From positions 9,510-73,509 of the forward strand of contig JAHDCS010000003.1 of NCBI GenBank assembly GCA_020629755.1: 64,000 nt of DNA, in the 5' to 3' direction. The notes below the pieces were generated by a model, which saw only the letters and a program-made list of their open reading frames with translations, was not told where the DNA came from and did no database searches. Position 1 is the first letter of the stretch, and each line of letters opens with the position of its first letter. Positions 1 to 9,246 of this stretch are shown here, one piece after another. The stretch comes from Flavobacteriales bacterium (GTDB lineage: Bacteria; Bacteroidota; Bacteroidia; Flavobacteriales_G; JALEGO01). The position numbers and the translations under genes are program-made.

Positions 1-2660
1 GCAACCATCGCCATCAGAATCTCTATCACAAGCATTCACTATACCGTCGTTGTCAACATCATTGTTGCCACTTGAGAAACAAATATTCTGCAACACAAAC
101 ACTGGTTGATTATTCGCATTAACACCTGAAGTATCCGTAAAACTAGATATTGCACTCACCGGAAAATCAAAACAGAACTTCACCATCGCTGATGTATCTA
201 CAAGAGAAAGATCAGAAGAATGTAAAGAAGATATAAACACAGAGTGTGTTGCATCTGTACTTACATTAACCTGTGAACCTTGTGCACATACGTATGGTGT
301 AATATCTGCTATTAAATTACCGCTAGCATCATAAACATCAATGTAAACCTCTTCTTCTACATCCATCTCATATGCATAGAATTCTAAACTATCTGCTACA
401 GGGGTAAATACATACTTAATCGTATCATCCCATGAAGCACCTATTCCAGTAACAGCAGATGTGCCATTTAAAGGTATGTAATTAAATATACCGCTTGAAC
501 CCGCATTTACATCTATTAATGTAAGCGTTCCTTCAGAAAATGTGAACGGCGTTGTGTCATTTGGTAAGTAACTATTATTAGGTAACCCTGTTAACCATTC
601 AGAAATACATCCGCCTCCAGATCCTGCTTCGTCTGTATCTAAAATACCATCGTTGTCATCGTCTAAATCTGCCTTATCACAAACCCCATCATTGTCTTTA
701 TCGGTACTTTCATTGGCATCTGAAGGATCACAATCTACTCCGTTTAAAACACCATCATTATCGCAATCGGCTAATGGATCTAATAGATCGCATATTGGTG
801 CAGCACAGCTATCGCTCTGCATGGTTGAATCTAATGTCATCCCTATCATTTGACCACCAGAAGCTAATGTAGGCACACCGTTAGCATCAACTGATCCTGA
901 AAGTGAACTATCAGACGCTAAATCTGAAAAATTAAACGTGCCCGCTCCCTCTAAAGCATCTGGGCAACCATCGCCATCAGAATCTCTATCACAAGCATTC
1001 ACTATACCGTCGTTGTCATAATCACTATTTGGGCTTTGAAAGCAAACATTTTGCATCATAAATACCGGCTGATTATTTGGGCTTACACCAGAAGTATCTG
1101 TAAAGCTAGCTATCATACTAACAGGAGTATTGATACAAAATGTAGCAGCACCTGAAGTGTCAAGTGTACTTTTGTTCGTGTTATTTGTAGTTGATAGAAA
1201 AGCTGAATGTGAAGGAGCTGTAGAAATATTAACATCTGAACCTTGTTGGCATATATACGGTGTAATATCTGCTATTAAATTGCCGTTGGCGTCGTATACG
1301 TCTAAATATACTTCTTCTTGAATATCCATGTCTAAAACAAAGAAAACAAGACTATCAAGGATGGGCGAAAAGACATATTTAATAGTATCGTCATAAGAAC
1401 CCCCTATTCCAGTTAAAGCATTTCCTAAGTATGGTGTGTAGTTAAATACCCCGCTAGATCCTGGATTTACATCTATAATTTGTATAGTACCTTCTGTTAG
1501 GGTAATATTAGTAGTATCAGAAGGTAGATACGCGTTATTTCCGGCTCCAGTCACCCAATTTACAACACATCCACCACCACTCACTGTTTCATCTGTATCT
1601 AAAATACCATCATTATCATCATCTAAATCAGCATTATCGCATACCCCATCGTTATCTTTATCTCCACTCTCTGTGGCATCTTCAGGATCACAATCTACCC
1701 CATTTAAAACGCCATCATTATCACAATCTGCAAGCGGATCTAGTAGATCACAAGGTGGTGCAATATAACAACTGTCGCCTAATACTGTTGAATCTTGGGC
1801 TGTACCAAAAGCTATCCCTCCAGCAGCAGAAACAGGCACCCCGTTGCCATCAACAGCACCAGCTAAAGAAGAATCTGCAGCATCTAAATCATCGTAATTA
1901 AATATGCCCGCATTTTCAATAGCATCAGGGCAACCATCGCCATCTGCATCTAAATCAAGTGCGTTAACAATACCATCGCCATCTATATCGTTATTCCCTC
2001 CAGAAAAACAAACTGTTTGTAGCATATAAACCGGTTGGTTATTTGCACTTGCTGTTGAAGATGCCGTTACTCCAGTGATGGCACTAATTTCTGTAGTAAT
2101 ACAAAAACGTACGCCAGCTGCAGTATCTGTAGTGGCATAGTTTGATGCATTGGTTGTAGTAACAAGCGCAGAATGCACTGGATCTGTAAGCACGTCTACA
2201 ATAGCACCTTTTTGACATACATAAGGCGTAATGTCTGCGATATGATTGCCGTTTTCATCATAAGCATCAATGTAAATTTCTTCTTCAAAATCAACATCTA
2301 ATATCACAAAATCTAAATTTGATAAATGCGGAATAAAATTATACCGAAGCGTATCATCATAAGTAGCACCAACACCCGTTAAGGCATTGCCGTTCCATGG
2401 ATTATAATTGTAAATCCCCCCAGAATTTACATCTACAATTTGTATTGTTCCCTCACCAAATGGAATGTTGGTGGTGTCATTTGGAAAGTACCCCGAAGGT
2501 AATCCAGTGACCCATGTGGGTAAACATCCACCAGAACCGTAGATTTCATTTATATCTAAAATACCGTCATTGTCATTGTCTAGATCAGAGCCGTTAGCAA
2601 CTCCATCATCATCGCAATCTAAAAGTGGATCAGATAAATTACATTGAGCAAAACTACTCT
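1..2660 (-). repeat. Three tandem ~963-bp in-gene repeats
   Basis: The word beginning gcaaccatcgccatc recurs at 1, 964 and 1930, so the periods are 963 and 966 bp (321 and 322 codons). Bases 1-55 and 964-1018 are identical. The unit beginning at 1930 is more diverged, and the N-terminal unit (to about 2660) is shortened. The frame is kept throughout, so this is a protein-level array grown by duplication. At least one more copy may lie to the left of the window. Confidence 0.85.
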
Positions 2661-2727
2661 GTGGCAATATAAGCAAAAATGCTACAAACACAAAAAACGA
2701 AAGAGGAGTAAGAATTATTTTTTTCAT
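1..2727 (-). CDS. Large secreted calcium-binding repeat protein (TSP3-like), 3' end outside window
   Basis: 909 codons are visible and the frame is open to the window edge. It starts MKKIILTPLSFF with a clear Sec signal peptide ending near SSFAQ. The mature part is a tandem array of about 321-residue units. Each unit has an Asp-rich thrombospondin type 3-like stretch (DKDNDGVCDNADLDDDNDG) expected to bind calcium, then a beta-rich module with conserved YDDT and NLIADITPYVC segments. Cysteines recur at fixed places. TSP3 linkers like these are common in Bacteroidota surface proteins exported by the T9SS; a C-terminal sorting domain would lie outside the window. The stand-alone gene has 153 bp of non-coding DNA between it and pdxJ. 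Secreted and calcium-binding is well supported. The ligand and role (adhesion, S-layer-like, gliding) are unknown. Confidence 0.85.
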   Translation of the reverse strand, partial: MKKIILTPLSFFVFVAFLLILPQSSFAQCNLSDPLLDCDDDGVANGSDLDNDNDGILDINEIYGSGGCLPTWVTGLPSGYFPNDTTNIPFGEGTIQIVDVNSGGIYNYNPWNGNALTGVGATYDDTLRYNFIPHLSNLDFVILDVDFEEEIYIDAYDENGNHIADITPYVCQKGAIVDVLTDPVHSALVTTTNASNYATTDTAAGVRFCITTEISAITGVTASSTASANNQPVYMLQTVCFSGGNNDIDGDGIVNALDLDADGDGCPDAIENAGIFNYDDLDAADSSLAGAVDGNGVPVSAAGGIAFGTAQDSTVLGDSCYIAPPCDLLDPLADCDNDGVLNGVDCDPEDATESGDKDNDGVCDNADLDDDNDGILDTDETVSGGGCVVNWVTGAGNNAYLPSDTTNITLTEGTIQIIDVNPGSSGVFNYTPYLGNALTGIGGSYDDTIKYVFSPILDSLVFFVLDMDIQEEVYLDVYDANGNLIADITPYICQQGSDVNISTAPSHSAFLSTTNNTNKSTLDTSGAATFCINTPVSMIASFTDTSGVSPNNQPVFMMQNVCFQSPNSDYDNDGIVNACDRDSDGDGCPDALEGAGTFNFSDLASDSSLSGSVDANGVPTLASGGQMIGMTLDSTMQSDSCAAPICDLLDPLADCDNDGVLNGVDCDPSDANESTDKDNDGVCDKADLDDDNDGILDTDEAGSGGGCISEWLTGLPNNSYLPNDTTPFTFSEGTLTLIDVNAGSSGIFNYIPLNGTSAVTGIGASWDDTIKYVFTPVADSLEFYAYEMDVEEEVYIDVYDASGNLIADITPYVCAQGSQVNVSTDATHSVFISSLHSSDLSLVDTSAMVKFCFDFPVSAISSFTDTSGVNANNQPVFVLQNICFSSGNNDVDNDGIVNACDRDSDGDGC

Positions 2728-2880
2728 AAAAAGTATACTTTCAATTTTATCAGTAATCAAAATCCAGAAAACTGAACCGAACTAAAGTAGATATTTTTTA
2801 CAAATACATGCGCATAAAATGTAAAAAAATATTATCTAAACCGCCACTTGATGAAAAACAAAGGTGAACCTGTGTTTTTA

Positions 2881-3603
2881 CTAAGTGAGCCTACTCTTAT
2901 ACATTAATACTGCGTTTTTTAACCCAATGTATAAACTATCTGAAATAAGGGCGTGCCCAATCGACACTTCTTTGAGTTTTTTAAGTTGAGTAGAAAAAAA
3001 CTCTAGATTATCTAAATTTAAATCGTGGCCTGCATTGATTTCTAGTGCTATTTCATGGCATAAATTGGCTGCAGAACAAAATGGTGCGATGGCTTTTTTC
3101 TTATTTTTTAAAAATCCGCGCGCATAACTCTCCGTATAGAGCTCAATTCTATCTGTGCCTATGCGTTTTGCATATTCTATCTTTTTCAGATCACACTCCA
3201 TAAAAATAGAGGTTCTAATGCCTTTGTTTTTGAAATCTAAAATAATATCTCTTAAGAATGATTCGTGTTTAATGGTATTCCAGCCAGCATTTGAGGTGAG
3301 TTGATTAGGTTTGTCAGGCACTAAAGTGACTTGGGTAGGTTTAGTGCTTAAAACTAGCGCAATAAATTTTTTAGAGGGATATCCTTCTATATTAAATTCT
3401 TTATTCGGGAGGATGTTTTTTTTTAGCTGCTTAACATCGCTGTATCTAATATGTCTCTGATCGGGTCTTGGGTGAACTGTAATGCCGTCTGCACCAAAAT
3501 TCTGAATAGCTAGGGCTGCTTTAATTAAATTAGGCACATCACCACCTCTTGCGTTTCTTAAGGTGGCAATCTTATTGATATTTACACTGAGTTTAGTGGG
3601 CAT
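2881..3603 (-). CDS. pdxJ: Pyridoxine 5'-phosphate synthase
   Basis: This 240-residue protein has the usual PdxJ length and hallmarks: an N-terminal KLSVNINKIATLRNARGG, then DGITVHPRPDQRHI, a TLVPD segment, and a C-terminal IGHALISDSLYIGL phosphate-binding end. PdxJ condenses 1-deoxy-D-xylulose 5-phosphate with 3-amino-2-oxopropyl phosphate to pyridoxine 5'-phosphate, the last step of DXP-dependent vitamin B6 synthesis, in the cytosol as a TIM-barrel octamer. The start overlaps the upstream SGNH-like gene by 11 bp, so it is probably co-transcribed with the MBOAT/SGNH pair, although no functional link is evident. Assignment is secure. Confidence 0.95.
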   Translation of the reverse strand: MPTKLSVNINKIATLRNARGGDVPNLIKAALAIQNFGADGITVHPRPDQRHIRYSDVKQLKKNILPNKEFNIEGYPSKKFIALVLSTKPTQVTLVPDKPNQLTSNAGWNTIKHESFLRDIILDFKNKGIRTSIFMECDLKKIEYAKRIGTDRIELYTESYARGFLKNKKKAIAPFCSAANLCHEIALEINAGHDLNLDNLEFFSTQLKKLKEVSIGHALISDSLYIGLKNAVLMYKSRLT

Positions 3604-4504
3604 AATACTGTTGTATTGAATCTGCTAGTTGTTCAGAAAATCTAATCGCAGAAGTGCTGTCAAGATGAGACCCATCATAAATATAATACCCTCTATTTGA
3701 AAAGGACAACCATTTACCTCCCGCTTGTTCAAAACGCTCTTTTACTTGGTTTTCTTTATATCCGCTTTGAGTGTTTTCTATTTGTTTTACACTTTGTGTG
3801 GTTAAGGGCCTAAAAGCAAAAATATCAATTCCGGATACTCTGGCTTTTTTAACAGATTTCAAAAACACATCAAAGGCTTGTGTATCAAATCTGTTTTGAT
3901 CAAACTTTCCTGAATATACCTGATCGCCTTCTGTAGAGTCTGAAGGTATTTTATAGCTTGCAATAAATCCGTTGTCTCTAAAATCAAAGTAATTTCCATG
4001 ATTACTTCTTTTGATTTTTTTAATTATATCAAATGCTGTAATGCTCGAAAAAAAAGAGGTGATGCCAGATAAATAGTGTGTAGAAAAAATAGTAAATCTG
4101 TCTTTAGATAAATATTGATTAAAAGCTTCGTTTTTCAATGCATCTGGAGTAAAGCTAAAAGGGGTTAATCCTAAAACGATTATTCTCTTCTTTGGTTTCT
4201 CTTCTAGTTTAGAGCTTATGAAATCAAAATATTCAGCTGAAAAACCACCGGATGAATAGGCTAAATTTAATCCTTTGTAGCCCGTTATCTCTTCAATGGT
4301 TTGAGGGTCTACTCCTCTGTGTACTCGAGAGTCACCCCCATAAATGATCTGAAATTTTTCTTTTGTATGTGTCTTTTTAATCCAGTAATTTTTTTCAGCT
4401 TGCTTATTGGTTGGGGTATAATCTATTTTAAAATATTTTACTATAAAAACCCCCGTGACAATCAATAGCATACTCAAAATGATTTTGTATTTCACCTCTT
4501 TCAT
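3593..4504 (-). CDS. SGNH-like partner protein of MBOAT acyltransferase
   Basis: 303 residues with a single N-terminal membrane anchor (about residues 7-25: YKIILSMLLIVTGVFIV) and a long extracytoplasmic domain. Two segments fit the SGNH/GDSL hydrolase fold: IIYGGDSRVHRG (block I with the nucleophile Ser) and YDGSHLDS near the C-terminus (block V, Asp-x-x-His). Such proteins usually sit next to AlgI/DltB-type MBOAT proteins and are thought to complete acyl transfer to an exported polymer. The MBOAT gene lies 9 bp upstream and pdxJ overlaps downstream. The acyl acceptor is unknown. Family-level call only. Confidence 0.7.
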   Translation of the reverse strand: MKEVKYKIILSMLLIVTGVFIVKYFKIDYTPTNKQAEKNYWIKKTHTKEKFQIIYGGDSRVHRGVDPQTIEEITGYKGLNLAYSSGGFSAEYFDFISSKLEEKPKKRIIVLGLTPFSFTPDALKNEAFNQYLSKDRFTIFSTHYLSGITSFFSSITAFDIIKKIKRSNHGNYFDFRDNGFIASYKIPSDSTEGDQVYSGKFDQNRFDTQAFDVFLKSVKKARVSGIDIFAFRPLTTQSVKQIENTQSGYKENQVKERFEQAGGKWLSFSNRGYYIYDGSHLDSTSAIRFSEQLADSIQQYYAH

Positions 4505-4513
4505 CCCTCCAGT

Positions 4514-5929
4514 TTAAAATTGAAAATAAATGAATTGTGCCCCATCCCCCCTAAAAAATAAACAAAGAATCACCGCAAAAGACACCCAAAGCACATCTAA
4601 ATGATATTTTTTGTTCAAACAGGCAATGTAAAGATGCTTTTTGCGATAATACACCATGACTTCTATTATAATTGCTAAGCCAATAAATACAATATTATTG
4701 ATGTAAAAATTCACACATTTAAGCGGTGTTGATTCATATAAAAACATATGGGCAAAAACGTCATGGGCTTGTTGAATGTTTTCTGCTCTAAAATATACCC
4801 AGCCAATTAATGTCTGAATAAATACAATAGCAATAACCAAACCCTCTATACTGATGCGTTTGTTCCATTTGGTTTGTTTTTCTAACAACAGCCAAAAGGC
4901 ATGTATGGCCCCCCAAGCAATAAATGTATAATTGGCCCCATGCCACAACCCAGAGAGCAGCATAGTTGAAATAGTCGCTAAATAAAATGCCCATTTACCG
5001 TTTTTAGACCCTCCTAATGGGATGTAGACATAATCTCTAAACCAAGTAGAAAGCGAGATGTGCCAGCGTGCCCAAAATTCTTTAAAACTTTTTGAAAGAT
5101 AGGGGTGGTTAAAATTCATCCGAAAATGGTAGCCCATCAGTTTTGCTAAACCCCTGGCAATAGAACTATATCCGCTAAAATCAGCGTAAATTTGAAGGCT
5201 AAACCCAATCATAACCATCCACCAAAATAAGGTGCCGCTATACGGCGCCTTGCCTTCGAACGCACTGTCTACTAAAAAGGCCATATTGTCTGCAATGACT
5301 ACTTTTTGAAACATGCCATAAGCCACTAGTTTTAAGCCATTCCATATTTCAAGTGTATTGGGGATTCTATATTTTGAAAGTTGATCTAAAAAATGCTTCG
5401 CGCGAACAATTGGCCCGGCCACCAATTGCGGAAACATAGAGAGGTAAGCAAAGAAGTGAAAGATGTTTTTAGTGGGCTGTAATTGTTTTTTATAAATATC
5501 AATGGTGTAGCTCATGGATTGAAAAGTATAAAAGCTAATGCCTACAGGTAAAATAAGTGCAAAGTCTGGAATCCTTTCAACCAGCTGGATTGAAACCCCG
5601 AAAAAACCAAATAGGTCTTCAAGCGTTTCTCCAAAAAAGCGGCTGTATTTAAACACCGATAAAGAGCCTAAATTGCCAATTAGTGACAAGATAAGGTACC
5701 TCTTTTTTTTGCCCTGGTTTTCTGAGATATGTATTTTATGGCCACAGTAAAAATCAATAAGCCCACTGCCTATGATTAAAAATAAAAACCGCCAATCCCA
5801 CCAGCCATAAAAAATAAAACTGCAGATAGTTAGATAGATCCACCTGCTGTTGTTTTTTCTTCTGAATATAGGCCAGAAGAGAAAAAACAGAATCCCAAAA
5901 AGAATAAATTCAAGTGAATTAAAAACCAT
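4514..5929 (-). CDS. MBOAT family O-acyltransferase (AlgI/DltB-like)
   Basis: 471 residues with about 10-12 hydrophobic segments. It begins MVFNSLEFILFG, typical of the AlgI-like branch. Diagnostic MBOAT segments are present: LPVGISFYTFQSMSYTIDIY, PQLVAGPI, a KEFWARWHISLSTWFRDYVY block, and the catalytic-histidine region GLWHGANYTFIAWGAIH. The family moves acyl groups across the inner membrane onto extracellular polysaccharides or other acceptors. It is the first gene of a (-) strand operon with an SGNH partner and pdxJ. A homologous module lies at 25222-27586. The substrate cannot be told from sequence. The coding strand carries GGGGGGATG near its 3' end (4543-4551). Confidence 0.88.
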   Translation of the reverse strand: MVFNSLEFILFGILFFLFWPIFRRKNNSRWIYLTICSFIFYGWWDWRFLFLIIGSGLIDFYCGHKIHISENQGKKKRYLILSLIGNLGSLSVFKYSRFFGETLEDLFGFFGVSIQLVERIPDFALILPVGISFYTFQSMSYTIDIYKKQLQPTKNIFHFFAYLSMFPQLVAGPIVRAKHFLDQLSKYRIPNTLEIWNGLKLVAYGMFQKVVIADNMAFLVDSAFEGKAPYSGTLFWWMVMIGFSLQIYADFSGYSSIARGLAKLMGYHFRMNFNHPYLSKSFKEFWARWHISLSTWFRDYVYIPLGGSKNGKWAFYLATISTMLLSGLWHGANYTFIAWGAIHAFWLLLEKQTKWNKRISIEGLVIAIVFIQTLIGWVYFRAENIQQAHDVFAHMFLYESTPLKCVNFYINNIVFIGLAIIIEVMVYYRKKHLYIACLNKKYHLDVLWVSFAVILCLFFRGDGAQFIYFQF

Positions 5930-6013
5930 ACCGAAACCCCAAAGCTAAAAAACTAACTGAAATTTAAAGCCCTGATTTGAAATGCAATTGAAATATTTAT
6001 ACATTTAAGTAAA

Positions 6014-6679
6014 ATGCATTTAGATCAATATATTCATAACGCCTTACCGCCTTTAAAAGATTCAGATAGTCTTAAAAAAGGATTAAGGTGGATGGATGAG
6101 TTTAAAGTGATGCATCTGCCTATTTTAAATGAAAAAGGCGTGTTATTAGGGATTGTTTCTGAAGAAGACATTATTGATAATGATGATATTTTAAAGACTT
6201 TTAAAGAAACGAGCATTCATTATCAAATGCTTTTTGCTTCTAATACCGCACATATTTTAGACATCATTAAACTTTTTGCACACACCTCTTCTTCTGTAGT
6301 TCCGATTATTGATAAAAAAGAAAAATACATTGGCTGCATAAGCTATGATTCACTTATGAAGCAAATGGGACACATCTCTTTTTTTTGCGATCCGGGGGGT
6401 ATCATAGCTTTAGAGATGAATCATCACGATTATACCTTAACCCAAATTGCAAATATTGTAGAAGGCAATGGCGCTAAACTGTTAGGGGTGTATGTAAAAA
6501 ACCATGAAGATTCCACTAAAATTACCGTTACCATCAAAATAAACAGAAACGAAATATCTGATATTATTCAAACCTTTAATAGATATGAATACTCTATTGT
6601 AGGTACCTTTTCGGCCTCTGAATATAACGACGATTTACAAGATAAACTCGATCAGTTTATGAACTATTTGAATGTATAG
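6014..6679 (+). CDS. CBS domain protein adjacent to NAD kinase
   Basis: 221 residues with two N-terminal CBS motifs (about residues 1-60 and 75-125; ILNEKGVLLGIVSEEDI and PIIDKKEKYIGCISYDSLM). A C-terminal ACT-like region follows (about 140-205). CBS pairs bind adenosyl nucleotides and act as regulatory modules. The gene lies 3 bp upstream of nadK, a pairing I know from other flavobacteria, which suggests but does not prove regulation of NAD(P) metabolism. No membrane segments. It is divergent from the MBOAT operon across an 84-bp spacer. Confidence 0.75.
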   Translation: MHLDQYIHNALPPLKDSDSLKKGLRWMDEFKVMHLPILNEKGVLLGIVSEEDIIDNDDILKTFKETSIHYQMLFASNTAHILDIIKLFAHTSSSVVPIIDKKEKYIGCISYDSLMKQMGHISFFCDPGGIIALEMNHHDYTLTQIANIVEGNGAKLLGVYVKNHEDSTKITVTIKINRNEISDIIQTFNRYEYSIVGTFSASEYNDDLQDKLDQFMNYLNV

Positions 6680-6682
6680 AAA

Positions 6683-7564
6683 ATGACTATCGCAATTTTT
6701 GGCAAAGACTTTTCTAACAATTACACCAAAGACATTAAGGCTTTGTTTAAACTCTTTAACAAAGAACAGATCGCTTATTATATTTATGAGCCTTTTATTG
6801 ATGCCTTAAACCGCCAAGACATAAACACATCTGATTGTAAAACCTTTAGCAAAAAAAGTGAACTCAAAGAGTTTGATGTAAAAGTGCTCGTAAGTATTGG
6901 GGGCGATGGCACCATCTTACAGGCCGCCACTATGGTAGTGGGCACCCCTATTCCTATTTTTGGTATTAATACAGGACGAATGGGGTTTTTGTCGACCGTT
7001 TCTTTTGATAATCTCTCTTCAGCTATACAAGATTTAAAAGCCCAAAAATTTACCATAGAAAAAAGAAATTTACTCTCTTTAAAAACCAATGAAAAATTAT
7101 TTGGCAAGCTCAATTTTGCTTTAAATGATTTAACCATTGCACGAAGAGACGTTTCTGCCATGATTAAGGTTCAGGTTTTTTTAAACGAAGAGTACTTAAA
7201 CACCTATTGGTCAGATGGCTTAATTATCTCAACGGCCACAGGATCTACTGCCTATTCTTTAAGTTGTGGAGGCCCTGTTGTATACCCTAATACCTCTAAT
7301 TTTATCATTACCCCTATCGCGCCTCATAATTTAAATGTTCGCCCCCTTGTTGTACCCGATGATTATGAGCTTACGCTTATGGTTGAGGGTCGACATGATT
7401 CTTATTTAGTGTCTTTAGATTCTAGAACTGAGGTCGTTGAAAAACAGGTGGTGTTAAAGATAAAAAAGCACCACAGACGCGTGGGTATTGTGCGCTTAAA
7501 AGGACACAGTTACTTGCAAACCATAAGAGAAAAACTAAGCTGGGGAATCGATAAGCGTAATTAA
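6683..7564 (+). CDS. nadK: NAD kinase
   Basis: 293 residues. The family motifs are all visible: SIGGDGTILQAA (GGDG, catalytic Asp), GINTGRMGFLST, LNDLTIARRD (NE/D motif), and STATGSTAYSLSCGGP, then IAPHNLNVRPLVVP. It phosphorylates NAD+ to NADP+ using ATP or polyphosphate in the cytosol. It starts 3 bp after the CBS protein and is followed 5 bp later by a VOC gene, so the three are probably one transcript. Assignment is secure. Confidence 0.96.
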   Translation: MTIAIFGKDFSNNYTKDIKALFKLFNKEQIAYYIYEPFIDALNRQDINTSDCKTFSKKSELKEFDVKVLVSIGGDGTILQAATMVVGTPIPIFGINTGRMGFLSTVSFDNLSSAIQDLKAQKFTIEKRNLLSLKTNEKLFGKLNFALNDLTIARRDVSAMIKVQVFLNEEYLNTYWSDGLIISTATGSTAYSLSCGGPVVYPNTSNFIITPIAPHNLNVRPLVVPDDYELTLMVEGRHDSYLVSLDSRTEVVEKQVVLKIKKHHRRVGIVRLKGHSYLQTIREKLSWGIDKRN

Positions 7565-7569
7565 TAACA

Positions 7570-7911
7570 ATGCCCATTAATAATCATATTAACTATATTG
7601 AGTTAAAGTCGAAAAATATTTCACAAACAAAAACGTTTTATACCAACACATTTGGGTGGTCTTTTACGGATTACTCCACTCATTATACCGCTTTTAATAA
7701 TAGTGGTCTTCAGGGCGGATTTGAAAAAACAGATGGTGATATTAAAAAAGGTGTTTTAATTGTTTTATATCATAATAATCTCGATATGATTCAAGAGAAA
7801 ATCAAAAAAAATGGCGGTAAAATTTCTGTGCCTACTTTTTCTTTTCCGGGAGGACAACGTTTTCATTTTTTAGACCCCTGCGGAAATGAATTAGCTATTT
7901 GGTCAGAATAA
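7570..7911 (+). CDS. VOC (glyoxalase/bleomycin-resistance fold) family protein
   Basis: 113 residues forming one VOC module of two beta-alpha-beta-beta-beta halves: INYIELKSKNISQTKTFYT at the start and GQRFHFLDPCGNELAIWSE at the end. The position of the last Glu in NELAIW is typical of the metal-binding Glu in this superfamily. VOC proteins include glyoxalase I, dioxygenases and drug-binding proteins, and the reaction here cannot be assigned. It is third in the CBS-nadK operon. Its stop lies 3 bp from the stop of the convergent acyltransferase gene. Confidence 0.75.
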   Translation: MPINNHINYIELKSKNISQTKTFYTNTFGWSFTDYSTHYTAFNNSGLQGGFEKTDGDIKKGVLIVLYHNNLDMIQEKIKKNGGKISVPTFSFPGGQRFHFLDPCGNELAIWSE

Positions 7912-7914
7912 TTT

Positions 7915-8793
7915 TTATGTGTTTGGGGGGATGTAATCCGCAGGTTTTTTGCGTTTCCACCTTCGATGGGTCCACAACCAATACTCTGGAGTTTCCCTAA
8001 TTACTGTTTCTAGTTTTTTAGCATGTGCTTCTGTAATGGCTCCGTAGGATTCTTTGTTGGGATACTCTGTTAAAAGTTCGCAATGAATGTCGTACTGCCC
8101 TCTTGAGGTTTTGATAACTTTACCAAAAATCACTACACAATCGTATTTTTTAGCATAGTGCTCAACGCCAAAAAAAATGGGTGTTTCTCTATTTAAAAAC
8201 TGCATCCAATATGATTTGTAAGGATTAGACGGACATTGATCTGCCAAAAAAATAATGCTAAAGGCTTCATTTGATTTTTCTTTGAAAAGTGCATCAACAC
8301 TTTTGGGGTGCACAAAAATAACACCTGCTTTTGATCTAGAAGCTTTTATTTTTTCATTTAAAAATGGGTTGCTTAAAGGGGTATAGATGCCATGAACCGG
8401 ATGTGTTAGGGCTGCAGGAGTAGAAAAAGCAGAAATCTCCCAATTTCCGTAATGGCCACTCACTAAAATCACCTTCCGTCCTTTTTTGGTATAATGATTT
8501 ACCAGCTCAGGATTAATGACTCTAACTGCTTTTTTTGCCCATGTATCATTTTTAGAAAAACTTTTAATCGCCTCTACCACCAAATCACAAAAATGTCTGT
8601 AAAACCGATCACACAAACGCTGAATGTCTTGTGGTGACTTGTCTGGAAAAGATTTTGTAAGATTCTCTAACACCACTTTTTTTCTATACCCAATAAGCTT
8701 ATAGACTAAAATATACATCCCCCCAGAAATAAAATACAACGCCCTTAAAGGAAGTCTTGAGAGTGGGTAAATAAATAGATAATAGAAAAACAC
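7915..8793 (-). CDS. Lysophospholipid/lipid A acyltransferase family protein (LpxL/HtrB-like)
   Basis: 292 residues with an N-terminal hydrophobic anchor (about 1-30, including LYFISGGMYILVYKLIGY). The motif VSGHYGNWE has the H-x4-E arrangement in place of the classical H-x4-D. ADQCPSNPYKSYW and PEYWLWTHRRWK are typical of the LpxL/LpxM family. Members add secondary acyl chains to lipid A on the inner face of the inner membrane; in Bacteroidota, related enzymes also acylate other lipids. Probably monocistronic. Both ends of the gene contain the GGGGGGATG word, in opposite orientations (8716-8724 and 7925-7933). Confidence 0.85.
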   Translation of the reverse strand: MFFYYLFIYPLSRLPLRALYFISGGMYILVYKLIGYRKKVVLENLTKSFPDKSPQDIQRLCDRFYRHFCDLVVEAIKSFSKNDTWAKKAVRVINPELVNHYTKKGRKVILVSGHYGNWEISAFSTPAALTHPVHGIYTPLSNPFLNEKIKASRSKAGVIFVHPKSVDALFKEKSNEAFSIIFLADQCPSNPYKSYWMQFLNRETPIFFGVEHYAKKYDCVVIFGKVIKTSRGQYDIHCELLTEYPNKESYGAITEAHAKKLETVIRETPEYWLWTHRRWKRKKPADYIPPNT

Positions 8794-8849
8794 TTCTAAT
8801 TGTTTAATAAGAAAGGTAAAAAAATCCTATTTTTAACAAAACACATACC

Positions 8850-9245
8850 ATGAAACTTTTATCTTTTTTTATCGCCATTACATTTTTTTCGATCAACACA
8901 ATGTGTGCTCAAGCCAGTGTTGAAGAGATGAAAAACAATCCAAAATTAAAGTTTATTATTAAAGGATGGGTTAAAGATAATTCGACCAAAAAAGCATTAG
9001 AAGGTGCTACTGTTTTACTTACGGGCACTAATGGTACTATGGCAAAGGTGACCACTAAAAAAAACGGAAAGTATAAATTCTATAAAAACAGTGAGACTAA
9101 AGAAAAACTTATTTTAGCCGATGAAGACTACCACATCACGATCAGCAAAGACGGATACATACAAACAAAATATACAGAATCTACACAAGGCATCTATGAC
9201 AATGAAGTTTTTGAAGACGATATTTATCTAGAAGCTGAGAAATAA
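8850..9245 (+). CDS. Small secreted protein with carboxypeptidase regulatory-like (Ig-like) domain
   Basis: 131 residues. A Sec signal peptide (MKLLSFFIAITFFSINTMCAQ) has a likely cut after CAQ. A single beta-sandwich domain follows (about 35-130): GWVKDNSTKKALEGATVLLT, then KVTTKKNGKYKFY and YHITISKDGYI. This is the pattern of the carboxypeptidase regulatory-like/CNA-B-type domain seen in many Bacteroidota outer-membrane proteins. No catalytic residues are evident. A terminator follows at 9247-9274. The role is unknown. Confidence 0.7.
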   Translation: MKLLSFFIAITFFSINTMCAQASVEEMKNNPKLKFIIKGWVKDNSTKKALEGATVLLTGTNGTMAKVTTKKNGKYKFYKNSETKEKLILADEDYHITISKDGYIQTKYTESTQGIYDNEVFEDDIYLEAEK

Positions 9246-9246
9246 A

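Noticed and set aside
653-1321. Plus-strand open frames of about 60 residues (653-853, 1130-1321)
   Set aside because: They lie antisense to the repeat protein at 1-2727 and encode low-complexity sequence with no signal or motif.
1-2727. CRISPR array suggested by regular repeats at the left edge
   Set aside because: The period is 963 bp in a continuous reading frame; there are no short repeats with unique spacers.
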